From Candidatus Hodarchaeota archaeon (lineage in GTDB: Archaea; Asgardarchaeota; Heimdallarchaeia; Hodarchaeales; Hodarchaeaceae): 55,725 nucleotides of DNA. The position numbers and the translations under genes are program-made. The notes beneath the pieces are model-generated. The model searched no databases and was not told the origin of the DNA. It saw only the letters and a list, made by a program, of their open reading frames with translations. The stretch spans positions 1-55,725 of the forward strand of contig JAHQWW010000013.1 in the NCBI GenBank assembly GCA_029856365.1, in the 5' to 3' direction. Positions 54,110 to 55,725 of this stretch are shown here, one piece after another. How positions within the stretch are numbered: the first letter of the stretch is position 1; every line of letters begins with the position of its first letter.

Positions 54110-55725
54110 TCAATTTTTTGGGAGCTTTTTTCGTATTCGATTATGAATTGATCGTGAAATAAAATCGTATAAACAACTAATTGAATTGTCAGATAAATTA
54201 AAATACTTGGTATAAAAGAGATCTATATCTGTCCGAATCTGTGAGAATTGTAACATTGAAACGCGATCCTTTTCCTGCATTAATCGCTTCATTAAGTTTA
54301 CAATTTGATTCTTTTCTGTCATTGCTTCAATTGGGATTTTTAGAGATTTTAACCAGTATACATTTGTGTCAAGCACACCATAGCCCATGTTAGTATTTCC
54401 TTTAGCTTCCATCTGAGCCCAAACTAAACTACTATTAAGGTAGGTGAAGATTAAAGGGAGGTATTCATTTTGTTTTAAGATTATTGCATAGAAACGCTGA
54501 TCTGGCATAGCTTGTGCTTGATTGTAGAAGCATCCTGGTTTATTATGATAGCTCTTAGTCCACAATAGGGAAGAAGTGGGATATTTGCCAAGAGAATACC
54601 AAAACTCCCTCTGTTTGACACTCCGAATTGAAGAGAACCCCTGAGTGTTTATCCCACTTTCTTTACCTTGTTTTATAGTTACAGGAGTAGTTTCTGCCCA
54701 TTTGATATATTTCCACGCTTCAGAGCCTTGTAATTGAGCTGGTGAATCAAGGCAATAAAAAAGCCATAAGCTTGAAATATTTGAAGAATGAATAACAAAG
54801 CCTTTGATATGAGCAGGACTCTTTATTAAGGGAACTAAATATTTCTGTTCGATCAACCCCTTATATCCAACTCGATTTTCGATGTAAACTTTTCCATCAA
54901 GTCTTTGTTTCTCAGTAACACGTTGAAGATGGAAGAAATCATTAGCCCCTGTCTTTATTCCAAATCTAACCTCCGTCAAAGAAGAGAGAGGTATGCCTTT
55001 TTTCCCAATTCTCCTTAATAATTTCCGTTCTGAACCTGATGTCCGGAGAAACATTCCAGCCCATTTATGTGTTTGGTTTAATAGTTCTAGCGTTATAGTC
55101 TCTGTTCGATAATACTGATCTTCATACATTTTCCGCTTAATGATACCTTTTTCTAACGAGGAGAAAGGAATCTCGGAAAAGTCTACTTGAGCTTCTGTGA
55201 AGGTGCCACCTAAAAATTTGGCTTTCTCGATTGGGGATTTTTCAGCAATAAGGATAATAGAGTTAATCCCAAGCTGATTCCATAATCGCTTCCCACTTCT
55301 ATAGATGATTTCGAAGTTGCCAATCTTTTTATCAGGATCTAATAAAAATTTCTGGAGAGTTTGACCATACTTCACCTCAAGCCAAGCATTACTGGTTAAA
55401 AACGCTAATATCCCTCCATTTTCAAGTAGAAACAAACTCATTAAGGTAAAATAGATGTAAAAATCGCTTTTCCGATCAAAAAACGTATCACCATAAGGTA
55501 ATTCATCGATTCGAGTTTGTAACGCTCTCTTATACTCGAGGGGATGATCAACACCAATATCTTCATGTCTTACCCACGGAGGGTTTCCTATAATCAGATC
55601 AAACTTCTGATTATAGATCTTTTCATGAAAAAAAAAGTCTCCTTCGATTACACTGTCAAATTCTAGTGAAATTGGAGGTATTGTTTTTTCTGCTTTATTT
55701 AACATTGAAGTATTTGATATTATAT
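54110..55725 (-). CDS. Adenine-specific DNA methyltransferase (Eco57I/TaqI-like), 5'-partial
   Basis: The frame is open through the window edge, so the N-terminus lies outside; the first Met at 55705 is probably not the start. Motif IV NPPW, in LIIGNPPWVRHEDI, lies near residue 39 after that Met. A target-recognition region follows (SLTEVRFGIKTGANDFFHL, LVPLIKSPA, YLNSSLVWAQMEAKG). This is the C-terminal two thirds of an N6-adenine methyltransferase of the type IIG/BREX PglX kind. Motif I (SAM binding) and any nuclease domain would be upstream. It could be a restriction-modification or defence methylase. Confidence 0.82.
   Translation of the reverse strand, partial: IISNTSMLNKAEKTIPPISLEFDSVIEGDFFFHEKIYNQKFDLIIGNPPWVRHEDIGVDHPLEYKRALQTRIDELPYGDTFFDRKSDFYIYFTLMSLFLLENGGILAFLTSNAWLEVKYGQTLQKFLLDPDKKIGNFEIIYRSGKRLWNQLGINSIILIAEKSPIEKAKFLGGTFTEAQVDFSEIPFSSLEKGIIKRKMYEDQYYRTETITLELLNQTHKWAGMFLRTSGSERKLLRRIGKKGIPLSSLTEVRFGIKTGANDFFHLQRVTEKQRLDGKVYIENRVGYKGLIEQKYLVPLIKSPAHIKGFVIHSSNISSLWLFYCLDSPAQLQGSEAWKYIKWAETTPVTIKQGKESGINTQGFSSIRSVKQREFWYSLGKYPTSSLLWTKSYHNKPGCFYNQAQAMPDQRFYAIILKQNEYLPLIFTYLNSSLVWAQMEAKGNTNMGYGVLDTNVYWLKSLKIPIEAMTEKNQIVNLMKRLMQEKDRVSMLQFSQIRTDIDLFYTKYFNLSDNSISCLYDFISRSIHNRIRKKLPKN

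Noticed and set aside
1..55725. tRNA, rRNA, CRISPR arrays
   Set aside because: I looked in the gaps for T-loop-like motifs, long G/C-rich structured stretches and regularly spaced repeats and saw none; short or odd RNA genes could still be missed by eye.

Overview
The window looks like AT-rich chromosomal DNA of an archaeon, most likely an Asgard-type (Heimdall/Loki-like) lineage. Three things point there. It carries a complete archaeal end-resection operon (nurA-herA-mre11-rad50 plus a Hrq1/MrfA-type helicase), an ADP-forming acetyl-CoA synthetase, and a thiolase next to a DUF35 zinc-ribbon/OB protein. It also carries a Ras/Rab-like small GTPase and a longin-like small protein, both typical of Asgard genomes. 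Many starts are preceded by GGAG or GGTGAT Shine-Dalgarno motifs. I see no rRNA, tRNA or CRISPR array. The lineage assignment is inference; no phylogenetic marker was tested.

Layout. 1-2.6 kb: a secreted protein with a 3' hairpin terminator, then an RHH/winged-helix regulator coupled to a ParA/MinD-like ATPase. 2.6-8.4 kb: an acetate/acyl-CoA block (CoA-transferase fused to GNAT, ADP-forming acyl-CoA synthetase, BioD-DRTGG protein, longin-like protein). 8.4-11.2 kb: a 5'-truncated DUF362 remnant with a membrane-anchor tail, a D-2-hydroxyacid dehydrogenase and a reductive-dehalogenase-like Fe-S protein. 11.2-12.9 kb: a TnpB-only transposon with possible omega-RNA hairpins at its 3' end. 13.0-21.6 kb: the DNA end-resection operon. 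21.7-25.4 kb: a very large membrane subtilase with a C-terminal zinc ribbon. 25.6-30.2 kb: a small charged-helix protein, a class V aminotransferase, a large P-loop ATPase of unknown role, and a two-winged-helix protein. 30.2-32.1 kb: LarE and a galactokinase-like GHMP kinase. 32.4-33.5 kb: two tandem Mrr-like mini-endonuclease genes. 33.5-36.4 kb: a class III aminotransferase and a membrane protein. 36.6-49.6 kb: nitrogen and nucleobase metabolism (MTA/SAH-type deaminase, two convergent glutamine synthetases, uridine phosphorylase, cytosine-deaminase-like enzyme) with a penicillin-acylase-family protein and the thiolase/DUF35/GNAT-like trio. 49.9-54.0 kb: membrane proteins, a PhnN-like kinase, the Rab-like GTPase and unknowns. 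54.1 kb to the end: a 5'-partial adenine-specific DNA methyltransferase.

How the genes may work together. ADP-forming acyl-CoA synthetase, CoA-transferase and the BioD-DRTGG protein suggest energy conservation from acyl-CoAs, as in peptide fermenters. The large extracellular protease, penicillin-acylase relative, aminotransferases, deaminases and glutamine synthetases fit a heterotroph that degrades proteins and nucleobases and re-captures ammonia. This physiological picture is inference from gene content.

The most unusual points are a Rad50 with no CxxC zinc hook, a thiolase whose nucleophilic cysteine position reads as proline, a 771-residue ATPase/linker/nuclease-like/winged-helix protein without a recognised family, the tandem mini-endonucleases, and a protease that carries a zinc ribbon behind its membrane anchor.
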